64,000 nt of DNA. It comes from Bradyrhizobium sp. AZCC 1610 (GTDB lineage: Bacteria; Pseudomonadota; Alphaproteobacteria; Rhizobiales; Xanthobacteraceae). Below the pieces are notes generated by a model, which worked only from the letters and a program-made list of their open reading frames with translations, was not told the origin of the DNA and searched no databases. Made by a program: the position numbers and the translations under genes. This document shows positions 53,113 to 62,054 of this stretch, piece after piece; the first letter of the stretch is position 1, and each line of letters starts with the position of its first letter. The stretch is taken from the NCBI RefSeq assembly GCF_036924515.1, contig NZ_JAZHRR010000001.1, positions 2,885,001 to 2,949,000 on the forward strand, in the 5' to 3' direction.

Positions 53113-54432
53113 ATGGTCGCACCCCTTAGAGTGGGTATCGCGGGGCTCGGCACTGTTGGCGCCGAAGTCGTCCGCCTCATCGGAGAGCAGTCGCGGATGC
53201 TGTCCGAGCGCAGCGGGCGCGGCGTGCGCGTCGTTGCCGTCACCGCGCGCTCGAAAGCGAAAAAGCGCGCGCTGGACCTGCGCGGCGTCGACTGGGCCAA
53301 GAGCCCGCTGGCGCTGGCCTCTGATCCCAACGTCGATTGCTTCGTCGAACTGATGGGCGGCTCCAGTGAGCCGGCGCTGTCGGCGATCGAGGCCGCGCTG
53401 AAGTCCGGCAAGTCGGTGGTAACCGCCAACAAGGCGCTGATCGCCAAGCACGGAATTCGGCTGGCGAAGGCCGCCGAGAAGCATGGCGGCGCCCTGAACT
53501 TCGAGGCGGCGGTAGGCGCGGCCATCCCGGTCATCAAGACGCTTCGCGAGGGGCTTGCCGGCACCGGCGTCAACCGCGTCTACGGCATCCTCAACGGCAC
53601 CTGCAATTACATCCTGACCCGGATGGAGCAGGAGGGGCTATCGTTTGCCGAATGCCTGAAGGATGCGCAGCGGCTCGGCTATGCCGAGGCCAATCCGTCG
53701 TTCGACGTCGACGGCCACGATACCGCGCAGAAGCTTGCGATCCTGGCGAGCCTCGCCTTCGGCACCAAGGTGGCGCAGAGCGCGGTTTATGTGGAAGGCA
53801 TCTCCTCGATCGCGCCGGAAGATCTGCGCGCGGCCGAGGAGCTCGGCTACCGCGTCAAACTGCTTGGCGTGGCGGTACGGACCGCCAAGGGCATCGAGCA
53901 ACGCGTGCATCCGACCATGGTGCCGAAATCATCCTCGATCGCGCAGGTGATGGGTGTTACAAACGCGGTGACTATCGATGGCGAAGGCATTCCTCCGATC
54001 ACGCTGGTGGGACCGGGCGCCGGAGGCGCTGCGACCGCGTCTGCCGTCGTTGCCGATATCGCCGATGTGGCGCGCGGCATTCGCGCCAAACCCTTCGGGC
54101 GTCCGGTGGAGCGGCTGCGCGAAACCAGCAAGGCGCCGATGGAGCGCCACGAGGGCGGCTACTACATCCGCCTGATGGCGCGCGATCTTGCCGGCACCGC
54201 TGCCACCATCGCCACCCGCCTCGCCGAACAGAAGATTTCGCTGGAATCGATCGTGCAGCGGCATCCCGAAGGTGTCGACCTGAACGGCGCCACGAAAAAA
54301 GCGTCACCCGTTCCGGTGATCCTGATTACCTACGCCACTTCCGAGGACGCGGTCTATCGTGCGCTGGAAGCCGTTCAGCGCGACAAGGTGATCAGCGGCC
54401 GGCCGCAGGTGATACGGATCGAAAAGAACTGA
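53113..54432 (+). CDS. hom: Homoserine dehydrogenase
   Basis: Start at ATG 53113 (439 aa). Reduces aspartate semialdehyde to homoserine for Thr and Met synthesis. Rossmann motif VGIAGLGTVGAEVVRLI, then VTANKALIAKHG, GILNGTCNYILTRME, the signature FDVDGHDTAQKLAILASLAF with substrate-binding Asp and Lys, and GPGAGGAATASAVVADI. A C-terminal ACT domain (about 350-435; YYIRLMARDLAGTAATIATR) should give threonine feedback. Part of an aminotransferase-hom-glpX cluster. Confidence 0.97.
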   Translation: MVAPLRVGIAGLGTVGAEVVRLIGEQSRMLSERSGRGVRVVAVTARSKAKKRALDLRGVDWAKSPLALASDPNVDCFVELMGGSSEPALSAIEAALKSGKSVVTANKALIAKHGIRLAKAAEKHGGALNFEAAVGAAIPVIKTLREGLAGTGVNRVYGILNGTCNYILTRMEQEGLSFAECLKDAQRLGYAEANPSFDVDGHDTAQKLAILASLAFGTKVAQSAVYVEGISSIAPEDLRAAEELGYRVKLLGVAVRTAKGIEQRVHPTMVPKSSSIAQVMGVTNAVTIDGEGIPPITLVGPGAGGAATASAVVADIADVARGIRAKPFGRPVERLRETSKAPMERHEGGYYIRLMARDLAGTAATIATRLAEQKISLESIVQRHPEGVDLNGATKKASPVPVILITYATSEDAVYRALEAVQRDKVISGRPQVIRIEKN

Positions 54433-54510
54433 CGCGGGATCTGAACGGATCGCGCGCCAAAGCATTGATTGCGGGCCGAAAGGCCTGTGCAGGTTCAAAG
54501 GAGTAAGCCG

Positions 54511-55512
54511 ATGTCGACCCATATTTCCGTTCCGCCGCAGCTATTGCTCGAGCGCATTCTCACGCTCGAAATCGTGCGGGTGACGGAGCGCGCGGCGGTT
54601 TCGGCCGCGCGGCTGCGCGGCCACGGCCAGGAGAAGGCGGCCGACCAGGCTGCGGTCGATGCGATGCGCCGCGAGCTCAACAAGCTGCCGATCGAAGGCA
54701 CCGTCGTGATCGGCGAAGGCGAGCGCGACGAGGCGCCGATGTTGTTCATCGGCGAGAAGGTCGGGCTGAATGCCGGTCCGCAGGTCGATATCGCCGTCGA
54801 TCCGCTGGAAGGCACGACGCTTTGCGCCAAGAACATGCCGGGCGCAATCGCGACCATGGCGATGGCCGACGGCGGCACGCTGTTGCACGCGCCTGACGTC
54901 TATATGGAGAAGCTTGCGGTCGGCCCGGGCTACGCCAAGGGCGTGGTCGAGCTCGACGCGTCGCCTGCCGACAATGTCCGCCGGCTGGCGAAAGCCAAAG
55001 GCGTCGAGCCAGGCGCGATCACGGTGCTGGTGCTGGATCGCCCGCGCCACGCTGATATCATCGCCAGCATCCGCTCGACCGGCGCCGCGGTGCGGCTGAT
55101 CACCGACGGCGACGTGGCCGGCGTGATCCATTGTGCCGATCCCGATAACACCGGCGTCGACATGTATATCGGCACCGGCGGCGCGCCCGAGGGCGTGCTG
55201 GCGGCAGCGGCGCTGCGCTGCATCGGCGGCCAGATGCAGTGCAGGCTGATCCTCGACAGCGAGGAGAAGCGCGAGCGCGCGCACAAGATGGGCGTGACCG
55301 ATCCGAAGATGATCTACGGCATCGAGGACATGGTGCGGGGCGACTGCCTGTTTGCGGCAACCGGCGTCACGACGGGCTCGCTGCTCACAGGCGTCAAATT
55401 CCGCAAGGATGGTGTGATCGAGACCGAAACGGTGGTGATGCGCTCGGTGACCGGCACGGTGCGCTACATCAAGGCCGAACACCGGCAGCTCGACAAGTTC
55501 CATTTGGATTGA
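54511..55512 (+). CDS. glpX: Class II fructose-1,6-bisphosphatase
   Basis: Start at ATG 54511 behind AAAGGAG; 333 aa. Hydrolyses fructose-1,6-bisphosphate (in photosynthetic relatives also sedoheptulose-1,7-bisphosphate). GEGERDEAPMLFIGEKVG contains metal ligands, DIAVDPLEGTTLCAKNMPGA the Li-sensitive phosphatase-like motif, and GTGGAPEGVLAAAALRCIGG the substrate loop. The hom-glpX order is known to me from Rhodopseudomonas/Bradyrhizobium relatives, where recJ follows; here three genes are inserted before recJ. Confidence 0.96.
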   Translation: MSTHISVPPQLLLERILTLEIVRVTERAAVSAARLRGHGQEKAADQAAVDAMRRELNKLPIEGTVVIGEGERDEAPMLFIGEKVGLNAGPQVDIAVDPLEGTTLCAKNMPGAIATMAMADGGTLLHAPDVYMEKLAVGPGYAKGVVELDASPADNVRRLAKAKGVEPGAITVLVLDRPRHADIIASIRSTGAAVRLITDGDVAGVIHCADPDNTGVDMYIGTGGAPEGVLAAAALRCIGGQMQCRLILDSEEKRERAHKMGVTDPKMIYGIEDMVRGDCLFAATGVTTGSLLTGVKFRKDGVIETETVVMRSVTGTVRYIKAEHRQLDKFHLD

Positions 55513-55527
55513 GCTGGGAGGGCTCGC

Positions 55528-56247
55528 ATGTCCGACATATCGGCGGTGAAGGCGCTGGTGTTCGACGTGTTCGGCACCGTCGTCGACTGGCGCACCAGCC
55601 TCATCAACGATTTCACACTGTGGTCGGAGACCTCGGGCATCAAGGCGGACTGGACCGCTTTGGTCGACGGCTGGCGCGGCGTCTACATGGCCTCGATGGA
55701 CGAGGTCCGAAAGCATCCCGAGCGTGGCTATCAGATCCTGGACACGCTGCACCGGCAATCGCTGGAAAAACTGGTCGCAGATATGTCGATCAAGGGACTG
55801 AGCGACGCCGATCTGCATTACCTCACCATGGGCTGGCACCGCCTGCACCCCTGGCCCGACAGCGTGCCCGGCCTGACGCGCCTGAAGAAGAAATACATCA
55901 TCTCGCCGCTCTCCAACGGCAATGTCGCGCTGCTCACCAACATGGCAAAGTTCGCCGGCCTGCCGTGGGATCTCGTCATGTCGGCGGAATTGTTCGAGCA
56001 CTACAAGCCCGATCCCGAAACCTATCTCGGCGCCGCCAAATTGCTCTGCCTGCCACCGGAGCAGGTCATGATGGTCGCCGCCCACAACAGCGATCTGAAA
56101 GCAGCACAGCAGAACGGCCTCAAGACCGCGTTCGTCGCGCGTCCCACCGAATACGGCCCGCACCAGAAGTATGATTTCGAGGCCAAGGGCGACTGGGACA
56201 TCGTCGCCAGGGATTTTGGCGAGATCGCCGACCGGCTGGGATGCTAG
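55528..56247 (+). CDS. Haloacid dehalogenase type II-like HAD hydrolase
   Basis: A 239-aa HAD-superfamily protein, 15 bp downstream of glpX with GGGAGGGCTCGC before the ATG. Motif I FDVFGTVVDWR (nucleophile Asp), motif II SPLSNGN, motif III Lys in EHYKPDPETY and motif IV VAAHNSDLKAAQQNGLKTAF. The DxFGTVxDW form and the HNxDL form of motif IV are those of L-2-haloacid dehalogenases, though many family members act on other halogenated or phosphorylated compounds. Short distance to glpX suggests cotranscription. Confidence 0.9.
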   Translation: MSDISAVKALVFDVFGTVVDWRTSLINDFTLWSETSGIKADWTALVDGWRGVYMASMDEVRKHPERGYQILDTLHRQSLEKLVADMSIKGLSDADLHYLTMGWHRLHPWPDSVPGLTRLKKKYIISPLSNGNVALLTNMAKFAGLPWDLVMSAELFEHYKPDPETYLGAAKLLCLPPEQVMMVAAHNSDLKAAQQNGLKTAFVARPTEYGPHQKYDFEAKGDWDIVARDFGEIADRLGC

Positions 56248-56267
56248 TCCTTACTCGTGGCCCGGAC

Positions 56268-56402
56268 GTAGGATGGGTGGAGCGCAGCGATACCCATCAC
56301 CTCCGCACACTCCAGCTCGTAGGATGGGTTGAGCCCCTTTGCGAAACCCATCACCTTCGCGCACCGCAGTCGATGGGTATCGCTTCGCTCCACCCATCCT
56401 AC
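56268..56402. repeat. Compound palindromic repeat (three partial units of the GTAGGATGGG family)
   Basis: The left unit GTAGGATGGGTGGAGCGCAG (from 56268) pairs with the right unit ending CCACCCATCCTAC at about 56402. A third, diverged unit GTAGGATGGGTTGAGCCCCT with its own complement GCGAAACCCATCA lies inside (56319-56353). The same outer unit occurs at 36753-36833. Confidence 0.85.
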
Positions 56403-56437
56403 GCACTGCGTCGCCGCGTGCCTTGTGACGCGCAACC

Positions 56438-56665
56438 TCACACAGTGCGCTTTGCCAGTATCGAACGCATCTGTTCGTCCGTGGCGAACTCACCCCGGGC
56501 GATCTCCGTATCAGCTTCGGCGAGGTCGGCGCGTTCCTCGGACGTCAACCGAATAACGGGTTGCTCCTCGCCGGCCACCTGCAAAAGCAGGCGCGCAAGG
56601 TCTTCCTGCACATCCGGGGGGAGGGCACGTACGCTGTCGACCGCATGTTCAAGCAGTTTGGTCAT
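56438..56665 (-). CDS. Orphan antitoxin-like small protein
   Basis: A 75-aa acidic protein: N-terminal helix MTKLLEHAVDSVRALPPDVQ followed by EDLARLLLQVAGEE, a central LTSEERADLAEADTEIARGE and ending FATDEQMRSILAKRTV. This pattern (leucine-rich helix, LPPxxQ, then a C-terminal GEFATDEQ) is that of type II antitoxins paired with ParE/RelE toxins. The expected toxin gene downstream, to the left, is absent: that position is taken by the palindromic repeat. No ribosome binding site is strong. Confidence 0.7.
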   Translation of the reverse strand: MTKLLEHAVDSVRALPPDVQEDLARLLLQVAGEEQPVIRLTSEERADLAEADTEIARGEFATDEQMRSILAKRTV

Positions 56666-56763
56666 GGTTGAAAGATAGACATTTCCCCAGCAGGGCGGAA
56701 GGATTTCAAGGGGAATCTTTGCGCCTTATTTTGCGCCGATGCTTCCTGTCACAATAGCGCAAC

Positions 56764-57855
56764 CTATCCCGCCCCCTGAATCACCCCGAACCAGCCGAGG
56801 CCCCTATACGTCTCGTAGCCCGGCGTGGCGTGGAACGCGACCAGTGCGCCGGAGCGGTCCTGATGGAAGCCGGAGCGTCGCCCCTCCAGTGGAAGCGAGA
56901 CGCGCTCGGTGAGCAGACCCTGGCCGTCGGACGCCGCGATCACCCGGAAATTCGAATCGACCAGCAGCACGCGCGCCTTGTCGGCGGCGCCGACGCGCAC
57001 GCCCTGGACGATGGCGCGGGCCTGCGGCTCCCAGTCGAAATGAACCGCGAGCACGCCGGTCGGCTTGCCGTTCGCCTTGCCGCCGGCGCGAACGCTGGCG
57101 CAATAGGTCACGACCTGGGCGTTGCCGAGCAGAGGTTGGCATTCGACGTCGCCGACGGCGTATTCGTCGCCAGTTCGCAGGCCCCGCGCCGCGCGAAACC
57201 ACTTGGTCGAGGCCACGTTCTGGCCGACGACATTGAAGCGACCGGCGCGGCCGTTGGCGACCACATTGCCGTCGAGATCGCACAGCCAGAGATCGAGATA
57301 GACGGTATAGGCGCCGAGGATCACGGCCATCCGTTCCGAGACATGGGCAACAGTGGCTGGCTCCGGCGCCGCCGCGCAATCGACGACAGCGGAGTCGGTC
57401 GCCCACCAGCGCACGTCGCAGGTGCGCTCATAGAGGTTGCGGTCGATCAGTTCGATGGCGTTCAGCGACAGATCGACCATGCGCTCGCCGCGAGACCGGT
57501 CGGCCATCTGCGCGATCGAGTTCATCAGGTTGCCGGTCCGGTTGGTGAGCTGGCTTTCGAGTTCGCGGGCGATGGTCTCGACCTGCTGGCCGACATTGCG
57601 GACTTCCTGCGCCACCACGGCAAAGCCCGCGCCCTGGGCGCCGGCGCGCGAACTCTCAATCAGCGCGTTCAGCGCCAGCATCTTCATCTGGTTGGTGATC
57701 TTCTGGATCGATTTGGTCTTCTCGCAGGCGACCTGGTTGACCTCGGCGGTCAATCTGGCGATCAGCGCGGAAACGTCGGCTTCATCCTCGGTGCCCGCTG
57801 AACTGGCTGACTGTTTTGCGAACGTTGCGGTCTGGGAGCGAAGCGCGACGGACAT
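56764..57855 (-). CDS. Soluble MCP-like protein with N-terminal signalling tip and C-terminal Cache domain
   Basis: A 363-aa protein without transmembrane helix. Residues about 30-105 contain the methyl-accepting chemotaxis hairpin tip: QKITNQMKMLALNALIESSR and AGAQGAGFAVVAQEVRNVGQ, close to the universal LALNAAIEAARAGExGRGFAVVA. Residues about 135-360 look like a Cache-type sensor: RNLYERTCDVRWWATDSAVV, VYLDLWLCDLDGNVVANGRA, WFRAARGLRTGDEYAVGDVE and GVLAVHFDWEPQARAIV. In normal MCPs the sensor is N-terminal and periplasmic, so the order is reversed. It may couple a cytoplasmic ligand to CheA. No che genes are adjacent. Confidence 0.85.
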   Translation of the reverse strand: MSVALRSQTATFAKQSASSAGTEDEADVSALIARLTAEVNQVACEKTKSIQKITNQMKMLALNALIESSRAGAQGAGFAVVAQEVRNVGQQVETIARELESQLTNRTGNLMNSIAQMADRSRGERMVDLSLNAIELIDRNLYERTCDVRWWATDSAVVDCAAAPEPATVAHVSERMAVILGAYTVYLDLWLCDLDGNVVANGRAGRFNVVGQNVASTKWFRAARGLRTGDEYAVGDVECQPLLGNAQVVTYCASVRAGGKANGKPTGVLAVHFDWEPQARAIVQGVRVGAADKARVLLVDSNFRVIAASDGQGLLTERVSLPLEGRRSGFHQDRSGALVAFHATPGYETYRGLGWFGVIQGAG

Positions 57856-58162
57856 TGGCGGGAATTCCTCAGTCTTTGTGCGGTTGCCGGTCTTCTGCGG
57901 ATCGGCGGAGACTCAACGGGAGCGTGTTGGACTCCTTTGTCGGGGATCATGGCTAACGATTGGTTTAATTTCCGATGTCCCGCGGGTAGTATTGCGGGGA
58001 CAAGTTGCATCTTCTTTGTGCAAGTCGTTTTTATCGGCATAGGCTCAAAGCTGGCGCGGCCGGGACTGTGTCGGCTTGGCCGCAGCGATTCGCGCGGAGC
58101 CGCACCACGCCATGGTCCCGGTTTGCCGACCGGCCGCTTTGCCCCTATTTCTCGAAGGAATC

Positions 58163-60004
58163 ATGACGCTTCCCGCATCCGCACTTCCCGTTGAACTGCC
58201 GCCGGCGTTTCTCGGCGTGTCGCGTTCGGCGACCGGCAAATTGTGGCGCGACCGGCTCGATACCAGGGGAGCGGCGCGGGCGCTGGCGATCACACAGCGC
58301 TACCAGTTGCCGGAGATGCTGGCGCGCGTGCTCGCTGGCCGCGACGTCGGGATCGACGAGGTCGAGGATTTTCTCGATCCGACCATCCGCAAACTGATGC
58401 CCGATCCCTACACCGTGACGCAGATGGAGACGGCGGCGAGGCGCATTGCCGACGCGGCCGTGCGCGCCGAGAAGGTCGCGATCTTCGGCGATTATGACGT
58501 CGATGGTGCGACCTCGGCGGCGCTGCTCGCCTGGCACCTGCGCCATTGCGGGCTCGATCCGCTGATCCACATCCCCGACCGCATCTTCGAAGGCTACGGC
58601 CCCAACGTCGAGGCGGTGCGGGTGCTTGCCGGCAAAGGCGCGACGCTGCTCGTCACAGTCGATTGCGGCACCACCAGCCTCGAGCCGCTGGCGGAAGCAC
58701 GGAAGCTCGGCATGGCGGTCGTCGTCATCGACCATCACCAGACCGGCGACGAATTGCCTGAGGTCGATGCGCTGGTAAACCCGAATCGGCCTGACGATCT
58801 CTCCGGCCTCGGCCATCTCGCGGCCGTCGGCCTGGTGCTGATCACGCTGGTGGCGGTGAACCGTGAATTGCGCGGCCGCGGCTTCTGGAGGGCCGAACGG
58901 CCGGAGCCGGATCTGCTCGGCATGCTGCACCATGTGGCGCTCGGCACCGTCGCCGATGTCGCGCCCCTGACCGGGCTCAACCGCGCCTTCGTCGCCAAGG
59001 GCCTGATCGCGATGCGCCGCCGCGACCACGTCGGCCATACCGCGCTGATGGATGTGGCGCGGCTGAATGGCCCGCCGGAAGCCTGGCACCTCGGATTCAT
59101 GCTGGGGCCGCGCATCAATGCTGGCGGCCGGATCGGGCGCGCCGATCTCGGGGTGCGGCTGCTGCTGGAAGGCGACATCTCGGAGGCTGCGCGGATCGCG
59201 GCCGAACTCGACCGGCTCAACAGCGAGCGCCGCATCATCGAGCAGGCGGCGGAGGCTCAAGCCGAGGCCGAAGCGCTGGCGTCGCTCGGGCTCGAGGACA
59301 AGGGCGCGGTGATCGTGACCGCTGCCGAGGGCTGGCATCCCGGCATCGTCGGCCTGGTCGCCTCGCGGCTGAAGGAGAAGTTTGCACGTCCCGCCTTTGC
59401 GATTGCGCTGGAGCCGGGCGGCATCGGCACCGGCTCGGGCCGCTCGATCTCGGGCGTCGATCTCGGCAAGGCGGTGCGGCAGGCGGTGAAAGAAAAATTG
59501 CTGATGAAGGGCGGCGGCCACGCCATGGCCGCGGGCGTGACGCTGCGCAAGGAGAAGCTCGCGGAGTTTCGCGCCTTCATGGAAAGCACGCTGGCCGAGG
59601 ACGTCGCCAGTTCCCGTCACGAAAACGAGCTGTTCATCGATGGCGCGGTCAGCGCGCGCAGCGTGACCGTGGAGTTCGCGACGATGCTGAACCGCGCCGG
59701 GCCGTTTGGGGCGGCCAATCCGGAGCCCGTGATCGCGCTGCCGGCGCATCAACTGGTCTATGCCGATGAAGTAGGCCAGGCGCATCTGCGCCTGCGCTTC
59801 AAGTCGGGCGATGGCGCCATCGTCAACGGCATCGCATTCCGCTCGATCGGACAAAAGCTCGGCCACGCGCTGACGCAAAACCGCGGCCAGCCTTTGCACG
59901 TGGCGGGATCGCTCGCAGTCGATCGCTTTCAGGGTTCGGAACGCGTGCAATTGCGCGTGACCGACGTCGCGGTGCCGGATCCGGGACCGGCCGTGATCCG
60001 ATAG
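58163..60004 (+). CDS. recJ: Single-stranded-DNA-specific exonuclease RecJ
   Basis: Start at ATG 58163, behind GAAGGA; 613 aa. 5'-3' ssDNA exonuclease of recombination and mismatch repair. DHH-domain metal motifs: FGDYDVDGATSAALL (110-114 DYDVD), VTVDCGTTS and VVIDHHQTGDELP (190-192 DHH), then GLGHLAAVGLVLIT. The DHHA1 domain has GWHPGIVGLVASRLKEKFARP, GSGRSISGVDL and GGGHAMAAGVTL, and the OB-fold end VNGIAFRSIGQKLGH. The first about 45 residues are variable. Confidence 0.97.
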   Translation: MTLPASALPVELPPAFLGVSRSATGKLWRDRLDTRGAARALAITQRYQLPEMLARVLAGRDVGIDEVEDFLDPTIRKLMPDPYTVTQMETAARRIADAAVRAEKVAIFGDYDVDGATSAALLAWHLRHCGLDPLIHIPDRIFEGYGPNVEAVRVLAGKGATLLVTVDCGTTSLEPLAEARKLGMAVVVIDHHQTGDELPEVDALVNPNRPDDLSGLGHLAAVGLVLITLVAVNRELRGRGFWRAERPEPDLLGMLHHVALGTVADVAPLTGLNRAFVAKGLIAMRRRDHVGHTALMDVARLNGPPEAWHLGFMLGPRINAGGRIGRADLGVRLLLEGDISEAARIAAELDRLNSERRIIEQAAEAQAEAEALASLGLEDKGAVIVTAAEGWHPGIVGLVASRLKEKFARPAFAIALEPGGIGTGSGRSISGVDLGKAVRQAVKEKLLMKGGGHAMAAGVTLRKEKLAEFRAFMESTLAEDVASSRHENELFIDGAVSARSVTVEFATMLNRAGPFGAANPEPVIALPAHQLVYADEVGQAHLRLRFKSGDGAIVNGIAFRSIGQKLGHALTQNRGQPLHVAGSLAVDRFQGSERVQLRVTDVAVPDPGPAVIR

Positions 60005-60150
60005 TCCAATGGCAACTTTGAACGAAAAGCTGCGACACCTAGAATCGTCGCGTTCATCAGGGATTTGGCGTCACGTCTCAGTTCAACGCACCACCGCACT
60101 TTCAGAGCCATGAAGCTGTCCGCGAGTACCGGAAAATTCTATGTCTTCGG

Positions 60151-61044
60151 TCATGGCGCCACCGGCGGTATTAGCGAGTCCACCCAGCGATAAAATTCGC
60201 TTTGGCGCATTTCCTCGCGTAAAACCTTGCGATTTTGTCCCGTCCTGAAAGCCTCTCGCAACTCAGGAGACGTTTTTTTGATTATGATTTTTGGATCGAA
60301 CGGGTGCGTTGCCCTCGCGTTTGCGTAGGGATTCAGCATTATCGGCACGACGCCTCCACCTGGTCTATCCCATGGGGTTGGATCTTCACCCATAATAACT
60401 AGCCCTCCAATGCGTTGCGTAGACCCGAAGAACCTGCGTTGGATAGTGTCAAATCGTGCAAGGATAGTTTCTACTGGATAATACCATGCGTCGGGAATGA
60501 TACAAAAAATGGCCGCCGGGTTTCCCTTGGGTAACTGTTGTCGCTTTTTGTTGAGCGCGTCCAATATGGTTTTTTCCGAGTACTCAGGAGCGGTAAGAGC
60601 TGTCACCTCGACGTTCACGACCGCGTCCCCTTTAGCGGCTTGAAAGTCAAAATCGTCCCCCTTTTTGCCGGTCTCTGGGCGCGCAAAAATCTCATATCCG
60701 ACCCTATGAAACAGTCCCGCCGCCAAAGCTTCAAATGTTCCGACCCGAATGTCTCGCTTAAGTCGGCGGCAAATCTCTGGAAATGCTACCGTATTGCGGA
60801 GACTGAAAAGCAATTCACCAAGGAGAAGCAGGCGACAATCGACCCGGAAGTTTGTCCCAACTCGAATATCTTCATCCGTTTCGAATTTTAGAAACGCCCT
60901 TGTGGCTTTGTCCTTTAAGTTGAGTTGAATGTACTCAAGCGCGACAAAAAGTCCGGCTTGTGGATACTGTACATCAATATTAGTTGGGCTGACTTTGATT
61001 GATCGAACAAAGCGCTCAAGCTTGTCTGAAACGCCCACAAACAC
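60151..61044 (-). CDS. Hypothetical protein with PD-(D/E)XK nuclease-like core, AT-richer than its surroundings
   Basis: A 297-aa protein from GTG 61044. The core FEALAAGLFHRVGYEIFARP, ETGKKGDDFDFQAAKGDAVV and NVEVTAL has the layout of restriction-endonuclease-fold enzymes: acidic DDFD (130-133) followed by a strand with E146-V-T148. The expected catalytic Lys is Thr, so activity is uncertain. A downstream NKKRQQLPKGNPAAIFCIIPD helix-strand follows. Base composition is near half GC, clearly lower than the flanking genes, and codon use differs, pointing to transfer. No modification gene or toxin partner is adjacent. Function unknown. Confidence 0.7.
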   Translation of the reverse strand: MFVGVSDKLERFVRSIKVSPTNIDVQYPQAGLFVALEYIQLNLKDKATRAFLKFETDEDIRVGTNFRVDCRLLLLGELLFSLRNTVAFPEICRRLKRDIRVGTFEALAAGLFHRVGYEIFARPETGKKGDDFDFQAAKGDAVVNVEVTALTAPEYSEKTILDALNKKRQQLPKGNPAAIFCIIPDAWYYPVETILARFDTIQRRFFGSTQRIGGLVIMGEDPTPWDRPGGGVVPIMLNPYANARATHPFDPKIIIKKTSPELREAFRTGQNRKVLREEMRQSEFYRWVDSLIPPVAP

Positions 61045-61122
61045 GTCACACCCATACGTTGCTTAAAAAGCCTAACGTCTCAGGTAATCGCGCCCCTCCA
61101 CAGCCGTTTCCGTACTCATTTT

Positions 61123-61142
61123 CTACATTCTGTACGGTGTAG
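61123..61142. promoter_or_regulatory. Short inverted repeat upstream of the SDR gene
   Basis: CTACA (61123-61127)-10 bp-TGTAG (61138-61142) in an AT-rich region 54 bp before the SDR start. The arms are short; candidate operator only. Confidence 0.3.
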
Positions 61143-61195
61143 TGTGAAGTATATAAACGCCAATTCAACAACAGATAATAACAACGGGAGAAGAA

Positions 61196-62005
61196 ATGAC
61201 AGGGCAGGTTCAGGGCAAGGTCGCATTGGTGACGGGTGGTGCGTCCGGCATTGGCGAAGCGGTTTGCGAGTTGCTGGCGCGCGAGGGCGCCTCGATTGCC
61301 GTGACCGACGTCGACGATTTGAAAGGCCCCGACGTGGTGGCGCGGATCAAGAAGGCGGGTGGGGAGGCGAGCTTTTGGCATCACGACGTCACCAGCGAGG
61401 AACGCTGGATCGAAGTCGTGGCCGATGTCATGAAGCGCTATGGCCGGCTGGATGTGCTGGTCTCGAACGCCGGCATCGGCATTTCAGTGCCATCGATCAC
61501 CGAGATGTCGCTTTCGGACTGGCGGCGGCAGACCGCGATCAATCTCGACGGCGTGTTTCTCTCGGTGAAGCACTGCCTGCCGGCGATGCGCAAGACCGGC
61601 GGCGGCTCCGTGATCATGATGTCGTCGCTGGCGGGCCTGCGCGGCGCGGCCGGTCTTTCCGGCTATTGCGCGACCAAGGGCGGCGTTCGGCTGTTTGCTA
61701 AGGCAATCGCTATGGAGTGCGCCACGGCCGGTGACGGCATCCGCGTCAACTCGGTGCATCCCGGCATTATCGACACGCCGATCTGGGGCAAGATTCCAAC
61801 GGAAGCCGCAGGCAACGGCCAGAATGCGCCGATCGATCCGGAGGAGCGCGCAAAACTCGCAACCCCGTTTGGGCGCGCGGGCGAGGCGATCGAAATTGCG
61901 CAGGGCGTGTTGTATCTGGCTTCCGATGCATCGCGCTACGTGACCGGAACAGAGCTCGTCATCGACGGCGGCATGAATGCCGGCGGCGTGGCGCGGCGGG
62001 CGTAA
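61196..62005 (+). CDS. SDR-family oxidoreductase
   Basis: A 269-aa classical short-chain dehydrogenase with GGGAGAAGAA before the ATG. Cofactor site LVTGGASGIGEAVCELLARE, with Asp in VTDVDDLKG suggesting NAD preference. NAGIG at about 90, catalytic Ser in VIMMSSLAG, Tyr-Lys in YCATKGG, and the C-terminal YVTGTELVIDGGMNAGG. Resembles cyclohexanol/3-alpha-hydroxysteroid dehydrogenase-like SDRs that act on alicyclic alcohols; substrate not predictable. Its neighbours (LysR, azoreductase) suggest a redox or xenobiotic context. Confidence 0.93.
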   Translation: MTGQVQGKVALVTGGASGIGEAVCELLAREGASIAVTDVDDLKGPDVVARIKKAGGEASFWHHDVTSEERWIEVVADVMKRYGRLDVLVSNAGIGISVPSITEMSLSDWRRQTAINLDGVFLSVKHCLPAMRKTGGGSVIMMSSLAGLRGAAGLSGYCATKGGVRLFAKAIAMECATAGDGIRVNSVHPGIIDTPIWGKIPTEAAGNGQNAPIDPEERAKLATPFGRAGEAIEIAQGVLYLASDASRYVTGTELVIDGGMNAGGVARRA

Positions 62006-62054
62006 GCGGCGTAACCGTCGCGAGATGTCTTCGCTGTAGCACGCGCGCAGAGCG

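Noticed and set aside
54541..56163. 540-aa minus-strand frame opposite glpX and the HAD gene
   Set aside because: Spans two well-supported plus-strand genes and has no recognisable motif.
58145..59950. 601-aa open frame on the minus strand opposite recJ
   Set aside because: Exact antisense shadow of recJ; composition rich in Arg/His/Gln with no domain, typical of GC-rich antisense frames.
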